Origin: an uncultured Oscillospiraceae bacterium
Lineage (GTDB): Bacteria; Bacillota; Clostridia; Oscillospirales; Acutalibacteraceae
Length of the DNA stretch: 10,170 nt
Assembly (NCBI GenBank): GCA_900553255.1
Contig: USCI01000083.1
Coordinates: 1 to 10,170 of the forward strand
Reading direction: 5' to 3'
The translations under genes and the position numbers were made by a program. The first letter of the stretch is position 1, and the number at the start of each line of letters is the position of its first letter. Shown piece after piece: positions 1-6,578 of the stretch. Under the pieces are notes generated by a model. The model made no database searches and was not told the origin of the DNA. It was given only the letters and a program-made list of their open reading frames with translations.

Positions 1-166
1 CGTGTCCCGCAAGGAATTCCGCAAACTCCCGGTATCTTCCCACATGTTCCATCATTCCGTGGGCGATCTGGACGACGGCTTTCACCTCGCTGTTCGGAAT
101 CCACTCCATACAGTGGAGATTCGCCATGCCGCTGCTGGATGGTATATAAAATTCATGGATCTCCAT
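1..166 (-). CDS. Alpha/beta-hydrolase, monoglyceride lipase/lysophospholipase-like (N-terminal part only)
   Basis: Only the first 55 codons are in the window; the gene continues past the left edge. It starts with ATG at 166-164, 8 nt after a perfect AGGAGG (180-175). The protein opens MEIHEFYIPSSSG. Residues 30-48 carry the stretch VVQIAHGMMEHVGRYREF, where HGM-EH-GRY is the hallmark of the Hydrolase_4 / serine aminopeptidase S33 group (monoacylglycerol lipases, PldB-type lysophospholipases). In that family the HG pair lies at the oxyanion hole. The catalytic serine (GxSxG), aspartate and histidine would all lie outside the window and cannot be checked. The natural substrate is therefore unknown; glycerolipid or other ester hydrolysis in the cytosol is the family expectation. 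It lies downstream of the arg operon on the same strand but is cut off from it by a terminator and has its own candidate promoter. I am confident of the fold and not of the substrate. Confidence 0.8.
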   Translation of the reverse strand, partial: MEIHEFYIPSSSGMANLHCMEWIPNSEVKAVVQIAHGMMEHVGRYREFAEFLAGH

Positions 167-174
167 AATTTCCG

Positions 175-180
175 CCTCCT
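175..180 (-). promoter_or_regulatory. Ribosome binding site of the partial hydrolase gene
   Basis: A perfect AGGAGG on the minus strand lies 8 nt before the ATG at 166. It fixes the start codon and supports the partial gene as real. Confidence 0.75.
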
Positions 181-206
181 GTGCATAAAACATTTTCGAT
201 TTTAGC

Positions 207-295
207 TAACAGGCACTCAAATACCCGTTCCGCCTGTCATCAGTGCTCATCGAAGAGTTTTATAAATATAGTCCTAGTATAACACGCACTCAAAA
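207..295. repeat. 16-bp imperfect direct repeat upstream of the hydrolase gene
   Basis: The plus-strand sequences at 207-222 (TAACAGGCACTCAAAT) and 280-295 (TAACACGCACTCAAAA) agree at 14 of 16 positions and are 73 bp apart. One copy overlaps the candidate -10 and the other lies between promoter and ribosome binding site. This is a layout expected of operators, though chance is not excluded. Confidence 0.45.
276..284 (-). promoter_or_regulatory. Candidate extended -10 promoter for the partial hydrolase gene
   Basis: On the minus strand TGTTATACT reads as an extended -10 element (TG, one base, then TATACT with 5 of 6 consensus bases). No convincing -35 sits 16-18 nt upstream, which is acceptable for extended -10 promoters. 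Transcription would start near 269 and give a leader of about 100 nt. The site overlaps one copy of the direct repeat at 280-295. Confidence 0.4.
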
Positions 296-416
296 CTTTC
301 CCTAGGAAACATCTGTTAAAATTTCATAAACTTTATCTAAACCGAAATTAAATGTGTCAGGCGCATTCCGCTATCCTGTATGGTCACCCACACCGGGCTG
401 CACTCTGCGCAGGCGC

Positions 417-451
417 AAAAAAGCCCCGCAGGCGCTCTCACACCAGCGGGG
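417..451 (-). terminator. Rho-independent terminator of the arg operon
   Basis: Read on the minus strand, CCCCGC (451-446) pairs with GCGGGG (429-424), and an inner GGTG/CGCC stem sits inside a T-T mismatch. The loop is TGAGAG. The hairpin is followed at once by C and then six T (422-417). It lies about 57 nt after the argF stop, so it closes the operon. Confidence 0.85.
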
Positions 452-507
452 ACTTTCTAACTTTCCAATGCTTCCAACCTCAATTACAAGACAGTCGTCA
501 TGTCCGA

Positions 508-1419
508 TCAGTCTTTCTTCATCAGCTTTACCATAACAGCCTTCTGCGCATGCAGGCGGTTCTCCGCTTCTTCAAAAATGTATTCGGCCTTCTGCTCAAA
601 CACCTCGGCGGTGATCTCCTCGCCGCGGTGGGCGGGCAGGCAATGCTGCACCATGCAGTCCGCGTGCGCAGCGCCGAGCAGGTCGGCGTTGACCTGATAG
701 CCGGCAAAAGCGATGCGGCGCTTTTCTGCTTCATCCTCCTGGCCCATCGACGCCCAGACATCGGTGAAGATCACGTCCGCATCGGCTGCGGCAGCCATGC
801 AGTCGGCGGTCATGCGGAATTTATCGCCGTAGCCGGCGGCAAATTCCAGCACCGCCGGATCCGGGCGGTAGCTGTCCGGGCAGCCGATCGAGACGTTCAT
901 GCCGACCTTCAGGCCGCCGACAATCAGGGAGTTGGCCATATTGTTGCCGTCGCCGATATAGCACATGTTCAGCCCTTCGAGCACGCCCTTGTGCTCCCGC
1001 ACCGTCATCAGGTCGGCAAGCACCTGGCAGGGATGGCAGAAATCGGTCAGGCCATTGATGACCGGGATGCTGCCGTATTCCGCGAGCATTTCCACCTCGC
1101 TCTGCGCAAAGGTGCGGATCATAATGCCGTCCAGATAGCGGGAAAGCACCCGCGCGGTGTCCTCCACTGGCTCGCCGCGGCCGATCTGCAGGTCGCGCGA
1201 GGAGAGGAACAGCCCCTGGCCGCCCAGCTGGTAAATACCGGTCTCGAACGAGACACGGGTGCGGGTGGAGGATTTCTGGAAGATCATGCCGAGGGTCTTG
1301 CCCTCCAGCCGCTTATGGGCGATGCCGTGCTTGAGCTCGTATTTGAGTTGGTCGGCGAGATTCAGAATCCCGACGATCTCTTCGCCGCTGAGATCGAGGA
1401 GCTTGAGCAGGTGTTTCAT
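508..1419 (-). CDS. argF: Ornithine carbamoyltransferase
   Basis: Cytosolic enzyme joining carbamoyl phosphate to ornithine to give citrulline, the sixth step of arginine synthesis. The 303-residue length fits the family. Visible motifs are the carbamoyl-phosphate loop SSTRTR (50-55), HPCQ (129-132), the ornithine-binding D-x-x-x-SMG (D220, S224-G226) that separates OTCases from aspartate transcarbamylases, and HCLP with the catalytic cysteine (259-262). I chose the ATG at 1419 because it overlaps the argD stop as ATGA and has AAAGGATGG at a workable distance upstream. An in-frame ATG at 1431 would sit directly against that Shine-Dalgarno and is less likely; it would add MEQR. The ATGA overlap implies translational coupling to argD. 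It is the last gene of the operon, followed by a strong terminator. A catabolic OTCase (arcB) is possible by sequence, but the biosynthetic context makes argF the natural call. Confidence 0.96.
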   Translation of the reverse strand: MKHLLKLLDLSGEEIVGILNLADQLKYELKHGIAHKRLEGKTLGMIFQKSSTRTRVSFETGIYQLGGQGLFLSSRDLQIGRGEPVEDTARVLSRYLDGIMIRTFAQSEVEMLAEYGSIPVINGLTDFCHPCQVLADLMTVREHKGVLEGLNMCYIGDGNNMANSLIVGGLKVGMNVSIGCPDSYRPDPAVLEFAAGYGDKFRMTADCMAAAADADVIFTDVWASMGQEDEAEKRRIAFAGYQVNADLLGAAHADCMVQHCLPAHRGEEITAEVFEQKAEYIFEEAENRLHAQKAVMVKLMKKD

Positions 1420-2606
1420 GCGTTGTTCCATCCTTTCAGCACATTTTCGAGGACCGCAAGACCTTTGTCCATTTCTTCACGGGTGATATTCAGCGGCGGC
1501 AGAAGCCGCAGCAGGGTTTTCGCAGTAAGGATCAGCAGGCCGCCTTCCACGCAGGCTTCGGCAACTGCGCGCGCGGTGAGCGCGTCATCCAGCCGGACGC
1601 CGAGCATCATGCCAAGGCCGCGCACTTCTTGCACGTGCGGCATTTCCGCGAGCCGCCGGCGCAGGTATTCGCCCTTTTCGGCGACCGCCTCCAGAAAGCC
1701 GGGCTGCGTTACTGTTTCGAGCACCACCCGGCCGCCGGCGCAGACGACCGGATTGCCGCCGAAGGTGGAGCCGTGCATGCCCGCGGACATCACGTCCTTT
1801 AACTCTTCGCTGCACAGGCAGGCGCCGATCGGCAGTCCGCCGCCGAGGCCTTTTGCCAGCGTGACCACATCCGGCTTTACCCCGGCATGCTCGATGGCCA
1901 GAAATTTGCCGGTGCGGCCGACCCCGGTCTGCACCTCATCGGTCATCAGCAGCACATCGTGTTCCGCGCACAGCGCGGCAACCGCCTGCAGATAGGCGGG
2001 TTCCAGTGCGATGACGCCGCCCTCTCCCTGTACGCATTCCAGCAGGACCGCGCAGACGGTGGAATCCAGCGCCTCTTCGAGCGCGCCGATATCGCCGGCC
2101 TCCGCGTAGCGGAACCCCCCCGTGAAGGGGTCAAAATACCGGTGGAACCCGTCCTGGCCGGTAGCCGCCAGGGTGGTCACCGTGCGGCCGTGGAAGGAAT
2201 TGACCAGCGTGACGATGGTCGCGCGGCCTTCTCCGTAATGGTCGAAGCTGTACTTGCGGGCCAGCTTGATCGCGCATTCGTTCGCCTCGGCGCCTGAATT
2301 GCACAAAAACGCCCGGCTCATGCCTGCCGCCCGGCACAGTTCGTCGGCAAACTGCGCCTGCACCGGGTTGTAATACAGGTTGGAGGTATGCTGCAGCGTG
2401 GCCGCCTGCTCCGAAACCGCCTTCACCCATGCCGGATAGGCGAAGCCGAGCGAGTTCACCCCGATGCCGCTGCCGAAATCGATGTATTCCTTTCCCTGCG
2501 TGTCGGTCGCGACGGCGCCTTTGCCGTGATCGAGCGCAACCGCAAACCGGCCGTAGGTCGGCATCACGGCGCTGCGGTCGAGCACTTGTATCTCCTGAAA
2601 ATTCAT
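1416..2606 (-). CDS. argD: Acetylornithine aminotransferase
   Basis: PLP-dependent class III aminotransferase that converts N-acetylglutamate 5-semialdehyde and glutamate into N2-acetylornithine and 2-oxoglutarate. The 396 residues match the family length. Motifs seen: SGAEANE (104-110) and FHGRT (138-142) around the cofactor phosphate and ring; TDEVQTGVGRTG (222-233) with the PLP-ring aspartate D223; the Schiff-base lysine K252 in LAKGLGGG; and STFGGNP (280-286). The ATG at 2606 follows AGAGGA by 6 nt. The gene starts 29 nt after argB and its TGA stop overlaps the argF ATG. Related enzymes (succinylornithine or LysW-ornithine aminotransferases) share these motifs, but the arg operon context decides. 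Some ArgD proteins also serve lysine synthesis as N-succinyl-diaminopimelate aminotransferase; nothing here shows whether this one does. Confidence 0.96.
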   Translation of the reverse strand: MNFQEIQVLDRSAVMPTYGRFAVALDHGKGAVATDTQGKEYIDFGSGIGVNSLGFAYPAWVKAVSEQAATLQHTSNLYYNPVQAQFADELCRAAGMSRAFLCNSGAEANECAIKLARKYSFDHYGEGRATIVTLVNSFHGRTVTTLAATGQDGFHRYFDPFTGGFRYAEAGDIGALEEALDSTVCAVLLECVQGEGGVIALEPAYLQAVAALCAEHDVLLMTDEVQTGVGRTGKFLAIEHAGVKPDVVTLAKGLGGGLPIGACLCSEELKDVMSAGMHGSTFGGNPVVCAGGRVVLETVTQPGFLEAVAEKGEYLRRRLAEMPHVQEVRGLGMMLGVRLDDALTARAVAEACVEGGLLILTAKTLLRLLPPLNITREEMDKGLAVLENVLKGWNNA

Positions 2607-2635
2607 GTGGATTCCTCTTTTCCTGACTGTCGAAG

Positions 2636-3496
2636 TTACAGAAACATGGTGCCGATACCGGAATCGGTCAGCATTTCGATAAGGATCGAATGGGGGATAC
2701 GGCCGTCGATGATGTGGGTGCGGCGTACGCCGCGGCGCACCGCCTCCACGCAGCAGTCGATTTTCGGGATCATGCCGCCGGAGATGATGCCCTGCCGCTT
2801 GAGGTTGTTGACCTCGCTGACCTGGACGACCGAAATCAGCGAGCTTTCGTCCTCACGGTCGCGCAGCAGGCCGCATACGTCGGTCATCAGCACCAGCTTT
2901 TCCGCGCCCAGCGCCGCAGCAATCTGCGAGGCGGCGATGTCGGCGTTGATGTTGTAGGTTTCCCCGTCGTTTTCCCCGCCGGCGACCGTCGCCACCACCG
3001 GGATTGTCCCGCTGTCGAGCGCATTGCGGATCAGGGTGACGTCCACCCGGGTGATGTCGCCCACCAGGCCGAGGTCGTTCTCCCCCTTGAGCTTGACCGC
3101 CTTGATCATGCCGCCGTCCAGCCCGCACAGGCCGATGGCGCGGCCGCCGTGCTGCTCGAGCTGCTGCACCAGCGATTTATTGACCTTGCCGGCGAGCACC
3201 ATTTCGACGACATCCATCGTCTCGTGATCGGTATACCGCAGGCCGCCGACGAATTTGGGCTCCTTGCCGATCTTTTTGAGCATGGCGTTGATCTCCGGGC
3301 CGCCGCCGTGCACCAGCACCACCCGGATGCCCACCGTGGACAGCAGCACGATGTCCTGCATGACCGCGCTCTTGAGCTCGTCGCTGACCATCGCGTTGCC
3401 GCCGTATTTGATAACCACCGTTTTGCCGGAAAACTGCTTGATGTAGGGCAGGGCTTCAACCAGCACCTGCGCCCGCTGCGCCGTGGTGAAATCCAT
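2636..3496 (-). CDS. argB: Acetylglutamate kinase
   Basis: Amino acid kinase family enzyme that phosphorylates N-acetylglutamate with ATP, usually the controlled step of the acetyl-recycling pathway. The 286 residues include VVIKYGGNAM with K30 and the phosphate-binding glycines, LVHGGGPEIN (61-70) for substrate and nucleotide, R87 in GGLRYTD, the acetylglutamate contact YNINAD (181-186), and the nucleotide lysine K245 in GGMIPKI. The extended N-terminal helix (AQVLVEALPYIKQFSGKT, 9-26) and the C-terminal GIGTMFL resemble the hexameric, arginine-inhibited enzymes of Thermotoga and Pseudomonas rather than the short, insensitive E. coli enzyme. Feedback inhibition by arginine is therefore expected but inferred. 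The ATG at 3496 is preceded by AAAGGACGG. The gene starts 45 nt after argJ. Confidence 0.96.
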   Translation of the reverse strand: MDFTTAQRAQVLVEALPYIKQFSGKTVVIKYGGNAMVSDELKSAVMQDIVLLSTVGIRVVLVHGGGPEINAMLKKIGKEPKFVGGLRYTDHETMDVVEMVLAGKVNKSLVQQLEQHGGRAIGLCGLDGGMIKAVKLKGENDLGLVGDITRVDVTLIRNALDSGTIPVVATVAGGENDGETYNINADIAASQIAAALGAEKLVLMTDVCGLLRDREDESSLISVVQVSEVNNLKRQGIISGGMIPKIDCCVEAVRRGVRRTHIIDGRIPHSILIEMLTDSGIGTMFL

Positions 3497-3541
3497 TGTT
3501 TTGACCCGTCCTTTCGTGCAAAAAAGAAAATTGCCGTATGC

Positions 3542-4759
3542 TCAGGTGCGGTAGTCGCCGTTGATTTTGACGTAATCGTAGGTCAGATCGCAGCCCCACG
3601 CCGTCGCGGCGGCATCGCCGTCGTGCAGGCGGATATCCAGCGTGATCTCCGGTTCGGTGAGCACCTTTTTGGCTTCTTCCTCGCTGAAGGGGATGCCCGC
3701 ACCGTCGCGGCAGACCTCCACCCGGCCGGCGGCGGATACGAACGCCATATCCACCCGCTTGACGTCCACCGCCGCGCCCGAATACCCGATGGCGCACAGT
3801 GCGCGGCCCCAGTTGGCGTCCGCGCCGAACATGGCGGCCTTCATCAGCGAGGAGCTGACCACCGCCTTGGCGGCGATCCGGGCATCCTGCACCGATGCGG
3901 CGCCGGTGATCCGGCACTCCACCAGCTTGGTGGCGCCTTCGCCGTCCGCGGCGAGCGCACGGCAGATTTTGGCGGCCAGCTCGTGCAGCGCGTCCACAAA
4001 CAGCTGGTAATCGGCGCCCTTTTCCCGCAGAGGCGCATTGCCCGCCGCACCGTTGGCGAGGATGACCACCATGTCGTTGGTGGAGGTATCGCCGTCGACG
4101 GTCATCATATTGAAGGTGTCGCCGACCACCTCGTGCAGCGCGTCGTTGAGCAGCGCGCTGTCGATGGCGGCATCGGTGGTCAGAAAGCAGAGCATGGTCG
4201 CCATATTTGGGGCGATCATGCCGCTGCCCTTGGCGATGCCGCCGAGGACGCAGGCTTTCCCGCCGAGGGTGAGCTGCACGGCGAATTCCTTTTTGCGGGT
4301 ATCGGTGGTCATGATCGCTTCCGCGCAGTTGTTGCTGCCGGACGCGGAGAGTTCCGCCACCAGCCCGGGCAGGCCCGCCCGGATCGGTTCCAGATTGATG
4401 GACGGCCCGATTACCCCGGTGGAGGCGACCAGCACGTCGTCAGCGTCAAGTCCCAGCGCCTCGGCGGTCATCGCGCACATGGCCTCCGCCTTTTCGATGC
4501 CGTCGGCCGCGCAGGTGTTGGCGATGCCGCTGTTGCAGATGAGTGCCCGGGCCATGCCGTTGGCCAGATGATCCCGTGTCACCGTCAGCGGTGCGCCCTT
4601 GACCAGATTTTGGGTATAGACCGCGGCGGCCGCGGCCGGACGGTCCGACACGATCAGGCCCAGATCCCGCTTCTGGCGGTTTTTCCGGATGCCGCAGTGG
4701 ATGCCAGCCGCGGTAAAGCCCTGCGGTGCGGTGACGCCGCCGTCGATGAACGAAAACAT
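3542..4759 (-). CDS. argJ: Glutamate N-acetyltransferase / ornithine acetyltransferase
   Basis: Ntn-type enzyme that moves the acetyl group from N-acetylornithine to glutamate, so the acetyl group is recycled and no ArgE deacetylase is needed. The precursor cleaves itself into alpha and beta chains before a conserved threonine, visible here as T188 in GSGMIAPNMATML (178-190), so T188 becomes the nucleophile. Also present: STGVIG (113-118) for the oxyanion site, VDGDTSTND (221-229), ADGEGATK (271-278), GADANWGR (312-319) and the C-terminal DYVKINGDYRT. The loop usually read NSGNAN is NSGIAN here (76-81). Start: the ATG at 4759 follows AAAGG by 9 nt; an in-frame TTG three codons upstream is less likely. 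The 405 residues are typical. Whether it also uses acetyl-CoA (bifunctional form) cannot be read from sequence; no argA is in the window. Confidence 0.96.
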   Translation of the reverse strand: MFSFIDGGVTAPQGFTAAGIHCGIRKNRQKRDLGLIVSDRPAAAAAVYTQNLVKGAPLTVTRDHLANGMARALICNSGIANTCAADGIEKAEAMCAMTAEALGLDADDVLVASTGVIGPSINLEPIRAGLPGLVAELSASGSNNCAEAIMTTDTRKKEFAVQLTLGGKACVLGGIAKGSGMIAPNMATMLCFLTTDAAIDSALLNDALHEVVGDTFNMMTVDGDTSTNDMVVILANGAAGNAPLREKGADYQLFVDALHELAAKICRALAADGEGATKLVECRITGAASVQDARIAAKAVVSSSLMKAAMFGADANWGRALCAIGYSGAAVDVKRVDMAFVSAAGRVEVCRDGAGIPFSEEEAKKVLTEPEITLDIRLHDGDAAATAWGCDLTYDYVKINGDYRT

Positions 4760-4790
4760 AGATATCAACCTTTCTGTTTCTTGGGATAAA

Positions 4791-4804
4791 CGGCCGAAGG
4801 GCCG
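4791..4804 (-). other. Small GC hairpin between the membrane protein gene and argJ
   Basis: On the minus strand CGGCC and GGCCG form a 5-bp stem with a CTTC loop, 6 nt after the stop of the membrane protein gene. Only TTT follows, so it is at best a weak or partial terminator, or an mRNA-end stabiliser. Confidence 0.3.
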
Positions 4805-4810
4805 GATAAT

Positions 4811-5455
4811 TCAGGATAGATAGTCCCCGAGCGACTCATCCGGGAAGGCCGGAGAAACGGCTTTTTTATTGCGCGCCCGGCGGATGAGCACTGCAACGCC
4901 GTACACGGCTACGGAAGCGAGAGATCCCGCCAGCATTTGCAGCAGTATGTATTGCAGGTATTCCAGCGGATATTCGGAAATAAACGGGAACAGATACCAC
5001 TGCCCCAGAAGCTGCATGATCAGCGCGGCAGCGAAATAGGCTGCCCCTTCCCGGCGGGTCAGCCGCAGGAAGCCACGCGACAGAACCCAGGTGAGCCCCA
5101 GGGGGATCAGGGAGGCCAGCAGCGTGTTGAACAGAAACCGGATCAAGGGTGAGGTGGAGAGATAAAGAGACGGGTTCCAGGTTGACCATGTGGCTAAGGT
5201 GTCCGCAATCCGCCATAAAAGGTCCGCGCCCAGCAGGCACAGGTAAGGCACCCCCGGATAACGGATGGCGCAGAGAACAGCCATTGCGGACAGCGGAACG
5301 GTGGCAACCGTCAGGATGAAACTTACCAAAGGCAGAATTGCCGCCGATACGGCAAAGCGGTGGACCAGGCGAGCGGCAAGGAGTATAAACAGAATTCCTG
5401 CATACACACCAAGCAGCAGCCCGCTGCCGCGGGGAAAAGATTTGTTCCGATTCAT
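4811..5455 (-). CDS. Unrecognised six-helix integral membrane protein inside the arg operon
   Basis: I do not recognise this 214-residue protein. It starts with ATG at 5455, five nt after AGAGGGG; earlier in-frame starts lack such a site. Hydrophobic segments lie at about 12-30, 36-63, 68-86, 104-126, 137-157 and 166-191. Positive charge clusters at the N-terminus (MNRNKSFPR), at 127-136 (RGFLRLTRRE) and after the last helix (RRARNKK, 192-198), while the long 87-103 loop lacks charge and the 158-165 loop is acidic. This fits six helices with both ends in the cytosol. There is no signal peptide, no catalytic motif and no transporter signature I can name. It lies 69 nt after argC and 51 nt before argJ on the same strand, so it is probably co-transcribed. 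Hand-counted GC over 4861-5400 is about 58%, somewhat below the neighbouring arg genes. An amino-acid transport role is suggested only by position. Confidence 0.75.
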   Translation of the reverse strand: MNRNKSFPRGSGLLLGVYAGILFILLAARLVHRFAVSAAILPLVSFILTVATVPLSAMAVLCAIRYPGVPYLCLLGADLLWRIADTLATWSTWNPSLYLSTSPLIRFLFNTLLASLIPLGLTWVLSRGFLRLTRREGAAYFAAALIMQLLGQWYLFPFISEYPLEYLQYILLQMLAGSLASVAVYGVAVLIRRARNKKAVSPAFPDESLGDYLS

Positions 5456-5524
5456 AGCTACCCCTCTTTCGCTGAAAACGGAAGTTGTGCCGCAAATCCT
5501 TTGCCTCACGAATATTCGGTTGTT

Positions 5525-6559
5525 TCAAAATGCGGTCGGGATCATGTCGATGCCGGCGCTCTCCTCTATGCCGCAGAGGAGGTTCATGTTCTGGATCGCC
5601 TGACCGGCGGCGCCTTTGACCATGTTGTCGATCACCGCCGTGACGATCAGCAGGCCGGTATGTTCGTCCGCATACAGCTGGATGTCGCAGTAGTTGGAGC
5701 ACTGGATATTGCGGATATCCACCCCCACGCCCTCGGGCAGCAGCCGCACAAATTGTTCGTCGGCATACGCCTTTTCATAGGCGGCACGCACCGCACCGAG
5801 CGATGCGCCGGGCTTCAGCCGTGCGTAAATGGTCGAGAGGATGCCGCGGTTGACCGGCAGCAGGTGCGGCACAAAGGTGACGGTGGCTTTTTCGCCGCCG
5901 ACCCTGGTCAGCGTCTGCTCGATCTCCGGCGTGTGGCGGTGGTTCGCCACCTTATAGGCGGAAAACGCCTCGTTGCATTCGGGAAAATGGGTACCCTGCG
6001 TGGTTTTGCGGCCGGCGCCGGTGGTGCCGGATTTTGCGTCGACCACAATTCCGGTCGGCTCCACGAAGCCGCCGCGCAGCGCGGGGGCGAGCCCGAGCGC
6101 CACGCTGGTGGGATAGCAGCCGGGGTTGCCGATGACATCGGTCTGTCGGATCTGCTCACGGAACAGCTCCGGCAGGCCGTAGACCGCACGCGCATGCAGG
6201 TCGGGGTATTCCACAGCGCAGCCGTACCATTTGGTATAGGTGTCCGCATCGTCGAGCCGGAAATCCGCGCCGAGATCGATCAGCTTTTTGCCTTTTGCGG
6301 TGCAGTCGGCCGCGATCTGCTGGGACAGGCCGTGCGGCAGCGCGGTGAAAATTACGTCGCTGCGGTCGATCACCTCTTCGGCGGTGCCGCAGACGAGCGG
6401 GCAGATTTCCTGCAGTGAGGGATAGACCTCCGCGATCGGCCGACCTTCAAAGGATACCGAGGAAATCGCGGCGAGCCTTGCCTGCGGGTGCCGCAGCAGC
6501 AGGCGGACGAGCTCCACACCGGCATAGCCGGTGGCGCCGATAACGCCGGCGTTGATCAT
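5525..6559 (-). CDS. argC: N-acetyl-gamma-glutamyl-phosphate reductase
   Basis: NADPH-dependent reductase converting N-acetylglutamyl-5-phosphate to the semialdehyde. The 344 residues are typical of the longer (type 1) ArgC. The Rossmann start GVIGATGYAGVEL (5-17) binds NADP; ALPHG (73-77) follows; the catalytic cysteine is C148 in GNPGCYPTS; KSGTTGAGR (176-184) and HRHTPEIEQ with H208 complete the active site. The reading frame stays open 54 codons further upstream into argH, but the ATG at 6559 has a perfect AAGGAGG (6574-6568) 8 nt before it and begins exactly at the Rossmann strand, so this start is firm. The gene lies 19 nt after argH. In many Firmicutes argC leads the operon; here it is third. 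Confidence 0.97.
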   Translation of the reverse strand: MINAGVIGATGYAGVELVRLLLRHPQARLAAISSVSFEGRPIAEVYPSLQEICPLVCGTAEEVIDRSDVIFTALPHGLSQQIAADCTAKGKKLIDLGADFRLDDADTYTKWYGCAVEYPDLHARAVYGLPELFREQIRQTDVIGNPGCYPTSVALGLAPALRGGFVEPTGIVVDAKSGTTGAGRKTTQGTHFPECNEAFSAYKVANHRHTPEIEQTLTRVGGEKATVTFVPHLLPVNRGILSTIYARLKPGASLGAVRAAYEKAYADEQFVRLLPEGVGVDIRNIQCSNYCDIQLYADEHTGLLIVTAVIDNMVKGAAGQAIQNMNLLCGIEESAGIDMIPTAF

Positions 6560-6567
6560 GACAAATT

Positions 6568-6574
6568 CCTCCTT
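6568..6574 (-). promoter_or_regulatory. Ribosome binding site that sets the argC start
   Basis: AAGGAGG on the minus strand, 8 nt before the ATG at 6559, just before the argH stop at 6581-6579. It rules out the longer in-frame reading that would start at 6721. Confidence 0.8.
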
Positions 6575-6578
6575 GTGT

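Larger units (their letters stand above)
167..507. other. Intergenic region between argF and the partial hydrolase gene
   Basis: This 341-bp gap has no gene I can support. It holds the arg operon terminator (417-451), a candidate promoter (276-284), a direct repeat (207-222 and 280-295) and the hydrolase ribosome binding site (175-180). The part from about 180 to 360 is clearly more AT-rich than the coding regions, as expected for regulatory DNA. Between 320 and 415 I see no further signal except a short palindrome TGCGCAGGCGCA that ends just before the terminator's A-run. Confidence 0.7.

Noticed and set aside
2..205. Plus-strand open frame of 67 codons at the left edge.
   Set aside because: The minus strand here encodes a recognisable alpha/beta-hydrolase N-terminus with a perfect ribosome binding site, so this is its shadow.
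352..1995. Plus-strand open frame of 547 codons opposite argF and argD.
   Set aside because: It crosses the arg terminator and two real genes in antisense, has low-complexity composition and no family resemblance.
2690..4789. Long plus-strand open frame of 699 codons opposite argB and argJ.
   Set aside because: It lies wholly antisense to two genes with intact active-site motifs, is full of His/Arg/Asp-rich sequence with no recognisable domain, and has no ribosome binding site. Long antisense frames are common in GC-rich codon-biased genes.
5509..5518. Perfect 10-bp palindrome CGAATATTCG between argC and the membrane protein gene, considered as an operator of an internal promoter.
   Set aside because: A TTGAAA lies just upstream on the minus strand, but no -10 hexamer is found at 16-18 nt. 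A 10-bp palindrome alone is weak evidence.
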